Assembly: GCA_963691705.1 (NCBI GenBank)
Contig: OY829540.1
Span: 44,800,158-44,864,157, forward strand
Reading direction: 5' to 3'
DNA from: Viola odorata
Taxonomy: Eukaryota; Streptophyta; Magnoliopsida; Malpighiales; Violaceae
DNA length: 64,000 nucleotides
Part shown: positions 18,972-31,740 of the stretch, piece after piece
How the letters are laid out: each line of letters begins with the position of its first letter
How positions within the stretch are numbered: the stretch's first letter is position 1
Position numbers and translations under genes: made by a program
The notes under the pieces: generated by a model
Told to the model about the DNA's origin: nothing
What the model saw: only the letters and a program-made list of their open reading frames with translations
Database searches by the model: none

Positions 18972-21080
18972 TGTCGCGCCCCCGTTTTTGGATTTAATTG
19001 CGCGACGCAAATTTGGGACGAGAGGTGAGATGAAATCGGACTCATCTCATATAATGCAATGAAGTCGCCACCCTAATTTGTTTCTAGGTTTAGGGAACCT
19101 AAAGTCATGGCAGAAAATAAAATAAAAAGCTAAGGCAAAGTGGGTCTGAACCCGAGAATAGTGGTTCGGGGTCGTATTATGGACTCGGGAAGGTGTTAGG
19201 CACCCGAGTCACATCCTAAAAAAGGTTACCGGAGAAGGAGGTGTTTAAATTATGCTTGAAAAAAAAAAGTCCTAATTAAATGATCATGCCCAACAGATTA
19301 AATTTAAATCTAACATTTCTAAATAATTCATGCATACGAGCGTACATGCGAAAAAAGCGTAGAATAAATAAAAGGGTAAGGAATGCGTACTTGTGAAGGG
19401 TACGGGTTGATTTACCCTACAAAGACGAGATTATTAGTTCAGGAAAATAATAGTCGAAAAATAGGTAATGACTTATCTCGAGTGAAATAATTAATTTTAG
19501 CGATTAAATGCGAGTGGAATATTTATTTAGGCATGCAAAAATAATTAATTCAAAGGTACCAGCATAGGAATAATCGGAATCAAAATTATTGTAGGCACGC
19601 AAGTGAAATAATTATTCTTGACGATTATATGCAAGCAGAATAATTAAACATGCAAGAGCATACGAAATTAATAATTAAACATGCAAGCATACGGAAATAA
19701 ATAAACAGTACACGCATAGGGAAAATAAATAAACAGTACACGCATAGGAAAAAATTGGACTAGGCCCACTGGGCCTAGAAATTGGGCCCAATAGCTGGGC
19801 CCAAGACCAGCCCCACAGATGGGCCAGGCCAGGCCCATGATTAACCAAAGCTGAAAATTAAAAGGCCCAGCCCATCTTTCTTCTTCTCCTTCATCGTCGT
19901 CTTCTTCCTTTCTTCGTCAACCAAGAATAGCAGCGTAGCGGAGCACAGCAAAGGAGGGCAGCTGCAGCTCCACGGCGAACAGAAGCACAGCAGCGGCGGT
20001 CATCTTCGCGGCGAACAGCAGCACAGTGCAGCGGCAGCGGTAAGCCAAAGCAGCGACGAAACCAGCAACTCGTCTTCCTCGGGCGAGACAACAGGTGTAG
20101 CGGTGATGGAGCACGGCGACGGATAGGCAACAACGGTGCAGCGGCTGTAGCTCCGGCGGAAGAAGCCGAGCAGCAGCGGTTCGAGCAACGGTGGTGCAAC
20201 GTACCTGCAACTCCAGCAAGAAAAAGAAAAAAACATAACAAAATAAATAAACTAGCGGAGGATAGAGTTTATGAGCTCTTCACTTGGCTCCTCCATTCCC
20301 CGCTTGAACCCATGGTGTGAGCTTGGTATTTATAGGAAATTTGAGTCAGTTGAGGGCGAGGATGACGTTGCCGAGATGACGTCGAGCGATGATGAGAGCT
20401 TGATGAAAAGGCAGTTGTGTGTGGCTGAGAACGATTGGGAGCTTCGAGGAAGAACTTGAGGCGCAAAGAGGAGAAGATGTGGCTGAGAATTGAGGATGAT
20501 CGCGTTCTCCTGGCGCAGGAGCAGGAAGAGAAGGATGATGACTTGTTAATTACCTCCACTCTTGATCTTGTTTGACTTTCAAAGTCAACTAGATCAATGG
20601 TGGAGCAATCTTGTTTGATTTATTATTTAATTATTCAGTTTAAGCGGACGCTACGAGCAATCTCGCCTGAAAATGGATAAAAACTCGAACCGAAATCGCT
20701 AGAATGTAGAATGAAATAAACTAAGATAAATAGTATACAGTGAGCAATAAGAATTTTACTGAATAGTTCGATAAAAATAATTTGCAAGCGATAAAAGTTC
20801 GAACATAAAAGAGCTAAGATAAAATTTGAACAAAACGCAAAGAGATATTCCAAATAATAATAATAAAATAAGTGGCCACTGAGCGAAATTGTTCGACCAT
20901 CGGTTTCGAGAAATTTACCCGGAACCAATACGAGTTTGAAAGAGATAATGATAGAAATGCAAAAAAAAGTACGAAATAAAATTTAAATGACATAAGGCGA
21001 GAAAATAAACATCAGATTGACATGAATAAATGGGAGTATGATTTTAGGAAATTGATGACAAGAATGTAAAAAATGAAAAA
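18972..21080 (-). repeat. Ogre 5' LTR (right boundary uncertain)
   Basis: Begins TGTCGCGCCCCCG on the plus strand (…CGACA end in element sense). It has a TATA box at 20327-20335, a GC-rich segment of imperfect CAG/CGG runs at 19890-20230, and GGGCCC-rich sequence at 19760-19840. Open frames in the GC-rich part are low complexity and not supported as genes. Confidence 0.5.
20327..20335 (-). promoter_or_regulatory. Ogre LTR TATA box
   Basis: CTATAAATA on the minus strand, upstream of the GC-rich leader. Confidence 0.5.
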
Positions 21081-21099
21081 TTTAACATAAAAAATTGGG

Positions 21100-22464
21100 T
21101 AGCAACAATATTCTTGGGTTGCGTCAAGGGCTAGTTAATCATCGGCTCAAGGATATTCCATTCTCATACTATAGACATGCTATAGGGGTCATGTTATCCA
21201 CTTAGCCCCCCTACTTACCTTCGTAAGAGAAGCTACCCCCCGTTTCCACATATGAGGTAGCCTTGATGCTTCGTCGTCCCCCCAGGAATGAAGTGGGGAG
21301 GCAATACTCAAAGCACCCATAAAGCAGAGGCAAGACATGTTTAGGGCGTGATACCTCTCAGCTTGTCAGACTCGAGGCAACATCCTAACCGGTTGCTTGC
21401 CCTAGATTGGATAGGACCACTCTGTTGCGATGAATCCAATCTAGGCGTCTACTCCTCCTAACAACCTCACGTCAGTTAATACCATTAGGATGACAGTAAT
21501 CATCTAGGTCTAGTTATTAGCTGGCCAGACTTCTAATCTTGCCATACACGAATTAACAAGAAATCGGCAAACAAGCAAATACAACAATAAGAATATATTA
21601 AACACATTTAGGCCTCTTAACTATTCCTTGTAACCCTCAAACACCATTTGCTAAGAATGGGGAATCTAGCTACTCATGCTAACAAGTAATAAATAATAGA
21701 TCTAATAAATAGCATAAAAGTAAAGAAGCAATAAAGGAAAATAAAGCTCAATAAATACCGACCGGAGCTTAAAAGCTCCAGTTTGAAGGAATGTAGATGG
21801 TGGCGGCTGCTCCCAAAAGAGGGAAGAACAAATCCCCAAAAATAGAAACTAAAACTATGTTGTAAAAAATGATGATCTCCTAAAACTCTAAAACTAAAGG
21901 CTTAAATACTCTCCAGCCCACAAGAGGACAAAAATCCAACTAAGGAGAGTCCAGCCCTACACATGGAGCGTGCTCCTTGGTCCAAAAGGGAATATTCTCA
22001 AAATGTGCCAGGAGGAATCTGCATGGAATCCCGTGCGGATCTTTTGGGTATCTTTCACTTTGGTCGGGATTTTGCAGACGCACTACGGCTAGGGCTAGAT
22101 GATTTGACCAGCAGCTAGGGCAAGATGACAAAATCAACATCTAGGGCAACATGATATGATCAATAGCTAGGGAATATTCTAGAGACCAGCAAGGAGGACA
22201 TGTGGAAGCACAACAACGAAGCTTTGACCAGGAAATATTGCCCAGGGATCGATGAAAACATCTAGGGCTCGATGGAGAAATTGATGTCTTGGCCTCGCTG
22301 CTTTGAGATCCACGGAATTCCACCCAAAAAGCATATATTTTTGCATATTCCTCTCTTTCAGCCTAGATCTGCAATAAAGATGGAAACAATGGCAAATCAG
22401 CAGTATCATGCTAAGATAAGGAGCGAAAATGAAGAGGAAAATATATACAAAATAGACGCTATCA
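21100..22464 (-). repeat. Athila-type LTR fragment, minus orientation
   Basis: Matches the 51095-52417 LTR in order and wording at several anchors: TTCTTGGGTTGC, CCCCCGTTTCCACATATGA, GTTTAGGCCTC, GCTACTCATGCT, ATCTGCAATA and the GCTATCA end at 22464. The LTR starts TGATAGCG in minus sense. Its inner end near 21000-21100 is not resolved, and no PBS or internal region is attached. Confidence 0.6.
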
Positions 22465-22548
22465 CTAAGTGAAAGCGAGGAACGCACTCAACGAAGAGAA
22501 TGATCTCGCTCCCATAAGAGAAGCAAGCTGGCAAGCTATGAAGCAAAT

Positions 22549-22690
22549 GCAATCGCCTTCACAATGAAGGCGAAGAACAAGAGAAGTGAAGGCAATCTCC
22601 TTCGTAGCAAAGGCGAAGAACAAGAGAAGCGAAGACAATCGTCTTCGTGGCAGAGGCGAAAACTAAGAGAAGTGAAGGCAATCGCTAGGT
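22549..22690. repeat. 43-bp tandem repeat, three copies
   Basis: Units start at 22549, 22592, 22635 and a partial one at 22678, exactly 43 bases apart. Each carries CTTCGTNGCANAGGCGAAG, which can fold on itself. Confidence 0.75.
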
Positions 22691-23015
22691 AAAGAAGTGA
22701 ACCCATGAAAATGTCCCATCGTGAAATCGAGCAATAACAAAGCGAAACACTTTAGACTTCATTCCCTACAATGAGCAGATCTCCCCACCTACTCCCTAAC
22801 CACTCTTGCAGACCAAGTATAAGGCCACTAAAGACCCCTGGGAAGGCAGTCAACGCTCATTAAATGCACTTGAAAAGCAGATATTTTCTTTCGGCCAAAG
22901 AGAGAGACATAGAAAATCAAAGATCATCAGAGCATTAAATGAGCCTTGAAGTACAAGATATTATCAAATTTAAAATGACATCCATGTATGTCCCCAAAGG
23001 TTAGGATTTCAGGCC

Positions 23016-23022
23016 TATAAAA
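23016..23022 (+). promoter_or_regulatory. TATA box in LTR-like segment
   Basis: TATAAAA preceded by GGCC and followed by an A/C-rich leader. Confidence 0.45.
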
Positions 23023-23242
23023 CCTCACATTTTTTTGGCATATCCAAGCAATCAATCATAAATACACACAACAACCAAAGTCTCTCTAAATTTACTCCTC
23101 TGAATCATCATTTCTTACATTTCAATCATTATCTCATTAATCACTTTCATCTTTGTTCTTAAATACACCAACTACCAATTCTAACTTGAGCTTTGGAGCA
23201 TCTATCACAAGGGAAAACCCTTGTAACCGTTTTAGGTTACCA

Positions 23243-24199
23243 TAGGGGTGTTCATCGGAATTTCAAAATCGGAATTCCGAAATTCCATTCCGTTCCAAAA
23301 TAAAGTTCCGAAATTTATTTTAGAATTTCTGGAACGGAACGGAATGTGTCCAGAAAAGTTCAGAATTCTAAACTTTCCGAAATTCTGAAATGTTCATAAA
23401 TATATATATGTTAGTTTTTTTGTTTTTAATCCAACAACACTAAACAACCCTACAACCCAGTCCCTAGTCCTAAACACTAAACATCCCTAAATCATCACAA
23501 CGCTCGCCCCTCAGCCTTGCTCCTCGCATTCTTTCTTCTCCTCTCTCGCAGCCTCGCTCCTCGACGCTTGCAGCCTCACTCCTCCTCCACCAGCTCCCTT
23601 TCTTCTCCTCTGCAATCGTCGTCGCTCCCGTTCTTCTCCTCTGCAATCGACGCATTGAAAGCTGCATCTCTTCTCCTCTTGTTTGCATTCTTTAAAACTT
23701 TTACTTTCACACTTTTATCAGTGCCATTCGTGTATGCTGCATTGGTCTCCATGTTAGTTTCCTTATCATCTCATCCATCAATCGATCTCCCTATGATTTT
23801 AGGCAAAAACCCGGATGGAAATTTCCCGATTTGGTCGAGAATCATGTTCAGTCCCTATCTGTATTTTGTTAGAGTTTTTCCTTCTTGAGAAGGTACAATC
23901 TTGATGGGAATCCTTTTATTGAAATTTGTGATGGTGTTTATGTCGGTGGTTGGCCTAATGCCCCTGATAACATCAAGCAATCAAGGTGTTCGACGAAATG
24001 ACTCAATCAAAAAAAAATTTTAAAAAAAAGTTCGGAAGTACGGAATTCCGAAATTTCGTTCCATAATAATTTCGGAATTGGAATTTCGGAATCTTTAAAA
24101 TTACGGAACGGAACGGAATGGATTTTAGAAATTTCAGAATTCCAAAATTCTCGAACTTCGAGAATTTCGAAATTCAGAAAATTCCGATGAACAGCCCTA
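23243..24199. mobile_element. Non-autonomous hAT-like element carrying a host gene fragment (Pack-type)
   Basis: The ends are inverted: TAGGGGTGTTCATCGGAATTTC on the left, and the right end reads the same from its own side with a G-to-C change at base 6. GGTTACCA (23235-23242) and GGTTACCC (24200-24207) form an 8-base target duplication with one mismatch, the size made by hAT transposases. Subterminal sequence is full of GGAATT/GAAATTCC motifs. No transposase is present. Confidence 0.75.
23700..23990 (+). pseudogene. Captured gene fragment resembling a dual-specificity phosphatase-like protein
   Basis: The interior of the hAT element has a hydrophobic stretch followed by LPMILGKNPDGNFPIW and SPYLYFVRV, then after a one-base frame change ICDGVYVGGWP. 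This order recalls the N-terminal half of plant dual-specificity-phosphatase-like proteins. The catalytic Cys loop is not present. The identification rests on memory of the family and is tentative. Confidence 0.4.
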
Positions 24200-24310
24200 G
24201 GTTACCCCTAAGATCAAGGAAGAGAGTTATTCAAAGAGAGCCAGGAGAAGTTCAAGTCATTAATGGTCACTTACCACCCTTAAACACATACCCATCCGTA
24301 ATATCTTATT

Positions 24311-26186
24311 AGTTGGGAATGGCGAAAAGAAGGGAAAAAAGAAGAAGAATGAGGGGCTGAGAACTTGAGATAATAAAGCACATGACCATAGTTATGAGCA
24401 AATTTATCAATATTTGAGTCGAATATGAAATTCTTTATCTATTAGAACTAAATCGAATACAGTCAATTATTGTTTGGTTCGAGTCGGTGAGATTTGATAC
24501 TAAACTAATTTGAATAAAAAAATTGAATAATTAAAATTTTGGACAAATGTTTCAATTTTCATGTATAATACGAACCTTTGTCTTGAAAGATTTGACTTTT
24601 TAAGAGTAAAACTAAAATCCAAACCGAGGCAAACCAAAATTGTTAGATTTGGATGATTTGGTTGGTTATTAATTGAATTTATCTAAATCTTAATCCAACC
24701 GAACTATTTTGGTTCTAGTTCAATTGGAGGTGAGGAAGATCTAACTCAATTTGAAACTGGTCTAAATTAAACCGAATTTGATGTGATTCGATTCGACTCA
24801 TACTTACCCCTGTTTGACCATGGTTCGATGCACTTGCCTTTATAAATGTGGCTATTAAGTGTGCTTCAACTCATACTGCCACAACTAATGGGTAGTAGAC
24901 TTTCCCCCAATGGTGAAGGCTAACTGGTTAAGTCAAAAAAATTAAAGAGTAAAAAACTAGTTGTGGCTTAATCCGGTTTTAACTAGTAAAAATTGAACAA
25001 ATCCGTTCAGTTTTGGCTGGGGTTAAGCTGCATGAACAGTTCAATGATGAATCATTGATTTAGTGGCTGAACCGATTGAATCGGTGCATTTTTAATTACA
25101 CTGAATCAAATAATGAGGGTATCAAAATATTATTAATTTAAGAAAATGGGAAACTCTTATCAGAATCAGTTATGCTTTTAGATTTTTTCTATCATGTCGT
25201 CCAAACTAACATGCATCAAAATCCCTTTATAGCAATGGAGTAGATTTGTCTTAGTCTGTGTCCTCGCAATACACGGATGATCTATGTTTATCATTTATTT
25301 TTAGTTTGAAAGTAAATATATTTTTATGGGTTAAATATATTGTCTTTTAATTAAAAAAACCCATCAGGAGGAAACTAAAGTGTACCTTATGATTAAAGAA
25401 ACAAATTAGCAAAAGAATAAAACCAAAACTAAAGTGTGGCTATTAATTGTTTTTACATTTATTTGTACTTTTATTAATAATTATTTAATTAGTAATAAAA
25501 ATTAAAATATTCAAAATTTAAATCTACAAAAATAGTAAAAAAATATTGTTATATATTTTAACAAGTTATACTTTTATTAATAAAAAAATATTACTATATT
25601 TAGTATATATATACTTATTTTGTACAATTAGAATTAATTTTTTAGGAAAGTCAAAGTTTCAATATTTAGATCAAATTTAAATTTAAAATTTTATTTTAAA
25701 CCTCTAAGATGATCATACGGGTATTTCATTATCAAGAATCGTGTTGGTGTAGTTGCCTTGTTGTTTTTTTCATTTTGATATTAAAAAATATTAGTATATA
25801 TGTATAATTATTAATTATTTTGTTAATTAGTTAAAGACTATTATATATATTATAATATTGATATTATAATAATTTTTTGTATAATTATTAAATATTTTGT
25901 TAATTAGTTAAAAGAAATAATTTTTAGTCATTCGTTGACTTTCATATGAGAAATTAAAAATAACTACTATAACTTAATTAATCATATCAGATCAACAAGT
26001 ATAGAATTTTTTGGAAGCATAGATTCATTGATTACCTACATTATTGATTTACACCTTTTATTGTGGCAACATTAATTAATGAGTAAACAATTACTGTCAA
26101 CTTATCAACCGTTATTGTAATTATTAAATAAAAAAATAGATAAATAATTATGATAAGTTATTGATAAATAACAAGTAAAGTTGACA
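24311..26186. other. AT-rich intergenic DNA
   Basis: About 1.9 kb with no supportable gene. 24440-24800 is rich in AACCGA/GGTTCG-type words suggestive of an old MITE; 25300-26180 is simple A/T-rich sequence. Confidence 0.5.
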
Positions 26187-26194
26187 GTAATTAG
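26187..26194. repeat. hAT target site duplication, left copy
   Basis: GTAATTAG, identical to 32255-32262. Confidence 0.9.
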
Positions 26195-26360
26195 TAGGGG
26201 TGAACACAGGCCGGTTTGGTCCGGTTTTGGGGCTAAAACCGGACCAAACCAATAATATACGGTTCCAATTACGGTAGAACCGGACCAGACCGGAATGTTA
26301 CGGTCCGGTCCGGTCCGGTTCCAAAATTCCCGGTTCTTAACGGGCCGGTTCCGGCCCGTT
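26195..26360. repeat. Left subterminal CCGGTT/GGTCCGG repeats of the hAT element
   Basis: At least eight CCGG(T/A)-centred words lie in both orientations. They mirror 32070-32254 at the other end and are probably transposase-binding sites. Confidence 0.55.
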
Positions 26361-26948
26361 ACTATTTTTTTTTTTTTTGAATTATAAAAAAAAAAAATTT
26401 ACAATGGGCCTAGCCTTTTAACGGGCTGCCCAGCATTTTTGTTCCATCAAATGCTCACTGAATCAGCATTTTTGTTCCATAAAAAAAGCAATTAATTCCA
26501 TCAAATTACCAAACAACATTGAAATACATTTGTTCAACAGTAGACAATAAAACAATTAATTCCATCAAATTTCATCAAATTACCATTAAAACATGCTAGA
26601 TATAATCCATCAAATTACCATTAAAACATGCTAGATATAATCCATCAAATTCTCAAAACTCAATAATTAATATCAAGTCATTATGCTCGCTAGTAAATTT
26701 GTTGACAAGAAAATGTTGACTGCTGACAACGAAAGGAGCAAACTGAACAGACCTTGAGCAAGATTTAATACCACATGTTACTTGCTAAATCACCTCCAAA
26801 ATTGGCATTTTCTGAGTCAAAAACAAAAAATAATTTCAAATCAATCACCAACAACCACTCTCAATTAGATAATGTAATGCATTTCATAGTGAACAACAAC
26901 AAACTCAATAAATGGTTGGAGTTACTTACAAGTTGGTAATTTGAGCGG

Positions 26949-29848
26949 TCATGAGATAATATCTACCACGGAAGGTGCAAAGTTAATGTCCGCAAAGTCT
27001 GTCATTAATAGAAAATTAGAATTAATCACATAGTAAAAAAGTAATTCATAGCTAAAAAAATGTAAATTTAAATATTACCTTTCTCAAGCTCATCAACCTC
27101 TTTGAGTGTCTCTTCAGTCGTACAATGATACTCATAAGTTGGTGCTCTCAACCAATCTTGAGTGCAAAGTAGCGCTTCTACAATTTTTGCAAACAAAGAG
27201 CTTCGAAAATCATCAAGGATGCGACCACCACAACTAAATGCAGATTCTGATGCGACAGTTGAAGTCTGAATAGCCAACACATCCCGTGCTATCAATGAGA
27301 TAGTAGGAAATCGAATACTTTTAACCTTCCACCACTCCAAAATGTCAAAAGATTCTAAATTCCCTGATATCGTATCTTCCTCAAGATAACGATCTAACTC
27401 TGATTTTTTTGGTCATCCCTCTCGTTGAGCCAATTCCTTTCGATACTTGTATTCATAGGCACATGTAGCTGATCCATATTGACCATCAATAACATCTAAA
27501 TCTACTGACCCTATCACTGAATCAACATCAAAAGAAGAAGAAGCTTCTACAACTGCATTGACATTGGAGATGTTATTCTCCCTTTCATACTCTTCAAACA
27601 ATGCAATAAACTTCCTTCGCACTTTTTCAACTAACACCACTGCATCGTTTAACTCGTACATGTTGTTAATCACAAAATTCACGTAATCCAACTTGTACCT
27701 TGGATCTAACACAACCGCAATAAACAACATCACATTAATTTTAGTTGCATCGCCCCAATATTTGTCACACTTTTTCTTCATTTTCAATGCCATTTCAGCC
27801 ACCTCAAAATCAACATTGTTGCACATATTTTTCAACCTAAAATCAACCTCACTCACTTTATTCAAACAAATGTTAGAAGTTGTGTATTTAGTACCCAAAA
27901 CACTTAGAGTAAGCATGTAGAAACATTTCAAAAATTTGACCATGTTCTTGATATGAACCCAATCTTCTTCCTTGGGAATCCCCTTTCTACAATCAAGTTC
28001 TTCATCATGTCCAACTTCACTTGAAAAATTAAAATCCAACCCCACATATCTATCAAAAGCAGATTGTAATTTTAAGGCTGTTTCTAACATCAAGTATGTT
28101 GAGTTCCATCGGGTGCACACATCAAGACACAACATAGCTTCACTATCTATCCTTTCTTCCGCAACACATTCTTTGAATTTTTCTAACCTCATCGGCGATT
28201 GCCTCAAGTATCTAACTGCATTTCGGACTCGAATAATTGAAGGAGTAGCAAGTTTTAGCCCATCACTAACTACTAGATTCATTATATGTGCAACACACCT
28301 CATATGTAGAAACTCCCCACCCAAAACACTACCCTTCCAATTATTGACCCTTTTTTTCAAATACCCCACTGCAACATCATTTGAACTAGCATTATCGACA
28401 GTTACAGTGATAACCTTATCAATACCCCACTCCAACAAACATTTCTCAATCAATTTACCAATGACCTCACCTCTATGACTAGAAATTGGACAGAAATTGA
28501 TTATTCTTTTTTGCAATTTCCAATTTAAGTCAATATAATGAGCAGTCAAGCACATATAATTAATTCTTTGATTGGAAGTCCATGTGTCTGTAGTAAGACA
28601 GACCTTCCTACAGTTAAGTGCTATACTACTTTTCAGCTTCAATCTTTCCTCCACAAACATCTCATAACAATCCCTCGCTACAGTCATTCGTGAAGGAATT
28701 ACAAACTTTGGTTGAAGTTCAGAACAAAAGTGCTTAAAACATTTACCTTCAACCATTTTAAAAGGTTTTTCATCAACAATAATCATGTGAGCCAATGCAC
28801 TCCTACACCTATTCTGGTTAAATTTCCATGTAGTCAACACACCCTCGTTACTCTGACTAAAATTTAGCAAAGATTGACCACCAGACTCAACACTCTCGGG
28901 TTTAGCTGCTTTGAAATATGGCCCTTTTGGACATTTAAATAAGTGCTTCCTAATTGCAGTTGTGCCATTATTGGTAGGATCATACTTATACTCAGCTTTT
29001 CGGCAGAAATTACATTGTACCTTAACCTCATTTTTACGAGTTGTAAACTCCGAGACATGATTCCACACGAATGACCTTTTTTTCCTTTTCTTGTCCTCGA
29101 CTTCTTGTGGCTGTTGACTGGATTGCACTCCATCTTCTGCCCCAACAGTTTGTTGCAGTGGTATCTCACTTCGTTGTGTAGATGAGTTCGGAGTAGGGAC
29201 TTCTGCATTTCCCATTCCATCCTCCATAGGAGACCCCGCCGACTCCACTATCTATACAAAAAACAAGAGAAACAGAGAAGGAGGAGCTAAATTAGAGTTG
29301 CAACAGAATAGGTGGCATAATATTATGTATCAATAGACATGCACGCAGGAAAAGTAAGTAACTACTTCTAACTACTGATGCCAAACAACAAACAAAGGTA
29401 TAGAAGAAGAGCACGGGATTAGAAGAAATACTCCGGTTAATCAATCTGTTTAGAAGAAACACTAATATTGGGGTTGCTAGTGATGTTAGGTCATACCATT
29501 TCAATACCTGCCACCTATGAAAAGTATTAACCACTACATAGATATTGATGCACCAACTGACTTTGAAACACAAATGAAATGTACTTCATAGTCTCACAAC
29601 AAACCTTGTTTACGCTTCCTATTAACCGAAAAAAGAAGATTTTCAAACAAATATGAAGACCACATCATCTATTGGGTTGGTGTATTGCTACAAGAACATG
29701 CTGCCATCAACATTCACTTAAAAGTAAGTCAGATGAGTATTTAAACTAGTTAGGAAGATTGTATTTCTGGTTTGGCTGAACAAAGAGAACAAGGAACAAA
29801 CAAAACTAAACTAATCCTTACATTGATGGATTCACTAATTGTGGTCAT
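26949..29848 (-). CDS. hAT transposase (BED finger, DDE core, hATC dimerisation domain), one in-frame stop
   Basis: Predicted exons on the minus strand are 29848-29822 (ATG, nine codons, GTAAGG donor), 29251-27079 and 26998-26949 (stop TGA). The introns are 570 and 80 bases, and both junctions keep the frame, giving 750 codons. The BED zinc finger at about residues 65-110 shows CNFC and HLFKC. The DDE core includes TDTWTS, VTVDNASSND and RCVAHIMNLVV (the hAT C-x-x-H). The C-terminal hATC domain reads STVASESAFSCGGRILDDFRSSL. A TGA at 27413-27415 separates the core from hATC; otherwise it is open. If that stop is read as such, the dimerisation domain is lost. The upstream exon 1 is inferred; the first ATG in exon 2 is at 29227. 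Confidence 0.8.
26999..27078 (-). other. Predicted 3' intron of the hAT transposase
   Basis: GTAATA donor and ATGACAG acceptor; 80 bases, phase 1, joining the hATC exon to a short final exon. Confidence 0.5.
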
Positions 29849-30169
29849 CTTGAGCGGCGACAGCAACGACAGGAGCAAGGAGGCTGCGACGAGAGAGATG
29901 AGAGCGGCGACAGGAGCAAGCGACAGTGGCAACTTGTGCGGTGAGAGCGATGCAGCGACGAGAGCAAGACGGCGTGGCGATGAGAGCGAGGAGGCGGCGT
30001 CGTGGTGAGGACGGAGGCGATTTTCTAGGGTTTGTGAAAGGAAATTGGATTTGAGAAGAAATTAGATTGAATGAATGAACAGTCACGTTGTAGTGTTGTT
30101 TGTTGTGAAATGGAGTCGTTTTGACTCTTTTGAATATATATTTTTTTTCAATTTTAATATACATGTAAC

Positions 30170-31740
30170 ATGATAAAGTATATTTAGAGCTTAAAAAGAA
30201 AAAAAATATTAATTTTTTCTATTTTTTTGGTTTTAAATAGTTATTATGGAGACAATACATTTTAGATAATAAGTATTAATAATATATATTAACTATATAA
30301 ATGGCTATTAATAAGTATTAATAATACATATTAACAATTAACTATATAAATAGCTATTATAATTTACAATAATATATTTTTGAACAATACTAAAAATATG
30401 ATGATAAGATTATACATTATGATGATAACATATATAATTATATTTAGAGCTTAAAAGTAAAAATTATTAATCTTTTCTGTTTTTTGGTTTTAAATAGTTA
30501 TTATGGAGACAATACATTTTAGATAATAAGTATTAATAACAATTATTAACTATATAAATGGCTATTAATAAGTATTAATAATACATATTAACAATTAACT
30601 ATATAAATAGCTATTATAATTTACAATAATATATTTTTGAACAATGCTAAAAATATGATGATAAGATTATACATTATGATGATAACATATATTTAGAGCT
30701 TAAAAGTAAAAATTATTAATCTTTTCTATTTTTTGGTTTTAAATAGTTATTATGGAGACAATACATTTTAGATAATAAGTATTAATAATATATATTAACT
30801 ATATAAATGGCTATTAATAAGTATTAATAATACATATTAACAATTAACTATATAAATAGCTATTATAATTTACAATAATATATTTTTGAACAATACTAAA
30901 AATATGATGATAAGATTATGATGTATATACATTATGATGATAACATATATTTAGAGCTTAAAAGGAAAAATTATTAATTTTTTCTATTTTTTGGTTCTAA
31001 ATAGTTATTATGGAGACAATATCTTTTAGATAATAAATATTAATAATATATATTAACTATATAAATGGCTATTAATAAGTATTAATAATACATATTAACA
31101 ATTAACTATATAAATAGCTATTATAATTTACAATAATATATTTTTGAACAATACTAAAAATATGATGATAAGATTATACATTATGATGATAACATATATA
31201 ATTATATTTAGAGCTTAAAAGTAAAAATTATTAATCTTTTATGTTTTTTGGTTTTAAATAGTTATTATGGAGACAATACATTTTAGATAATAAGTATTAA
31301 TAACAATTATTAACTATATAAATGGCTATTAATAAGTATTAATAATACATATTAACAATTAACTATATAAATAGCTATTATAATTTACAATAATATATTT
31401 TTGAACAATACTAAAAATATGATGATAAGATTATGATGTATATACATTATGATGATAACATATATTTAGAGCTTAAAAGGAAAAATTATTAATTTTTTCT
31501 ATTTTTTGGTTCTAAATAGTTATTATGGAGACAATATCTTTTAGATAATAAATATTAATAATATATATTAACTATATAAATAGTTGTTAATAAGTATTAA
31601 TAATACATATTAACAATTAACTATATAAATAGCTATTATAATTTACAATAATATATTTGTGAACAATACTAACAATAAGATGATAAGATTATGATGGATA
31701 TACATTATGATGATAACATATATTTAGAGCTTAGTTAAGT
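30170..31740. repeat. 257-bp AT-rich tandem repeat inside the hAT element, about six copies
   Basis: The anchor GGAGACAATA occurs at 30248, 30505, 30754, 31012, 31269 and 31527; spacings are 257, 249, 258, 257 and 258. Copies differ by small indels such as a loss of AATTATA near AACATATA. Confidence 0.9.

Larger units (their letters stand above)
14456..21080 (-). mobile_element. Decayed Ogre-like Ty3/gypsy element, internally deleted
   Basis: In minus sense: LTR (from 18972 upward), PBS 18951-18968, AT-rich leader, gag, protease, intron acceptor, RT and a fragment of RNase H. The downstream part (rest of RNase H, integrase, 3' LTR) is missing where the Tat LTR begins at 14455. The PBS type, the intron before RT and the protein sequence all point to Ogre within the Tat clade. 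The right boundary of the LTR is uncertain. Confidence 0.65.
22465..24310 (+). repeat. LTR-like segment, split by the hAT element at 23243-24199
   Basis: A plus-strand TATA box (TATAAAA, 23016-23022) is followed by a leader and by ACTTGAGCTTTGGAGCATC, a block that resembles the R-U5 part of many Tat-type LTRs. Sequence resumes after the hAT element with AAGATCAAGG. The outer ends were not defined, and no coding region is attached. Confidence 0.4.

Noticed and set aside
19891..20241. Open frames of 78-116 codons rich in Cys/Ala/Arg in the Ogre LTR
   Set aside because: GC-rich CAG/CGG-like low-complexity DNA, open in several frames at once.
24440..24800. Possible MITE with GGTTCG/CGAACC words
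   Set aside because: No clear inverted ends or target duplication could be found by eye.
27693..28478. Plus-strand frames of 75 and 168 codons in the hAT element
   Set aside because: They are antisense shadows of the transposase exon and show no domain.
29835..30164. 109-codon minus-strand frame and overlapping plus-strand frame near the hAT transposase start
   Set aside because: Low-complexity GC-rich leader. The transposase exon 1 (29822-29848) uses another frame and explains the region better.
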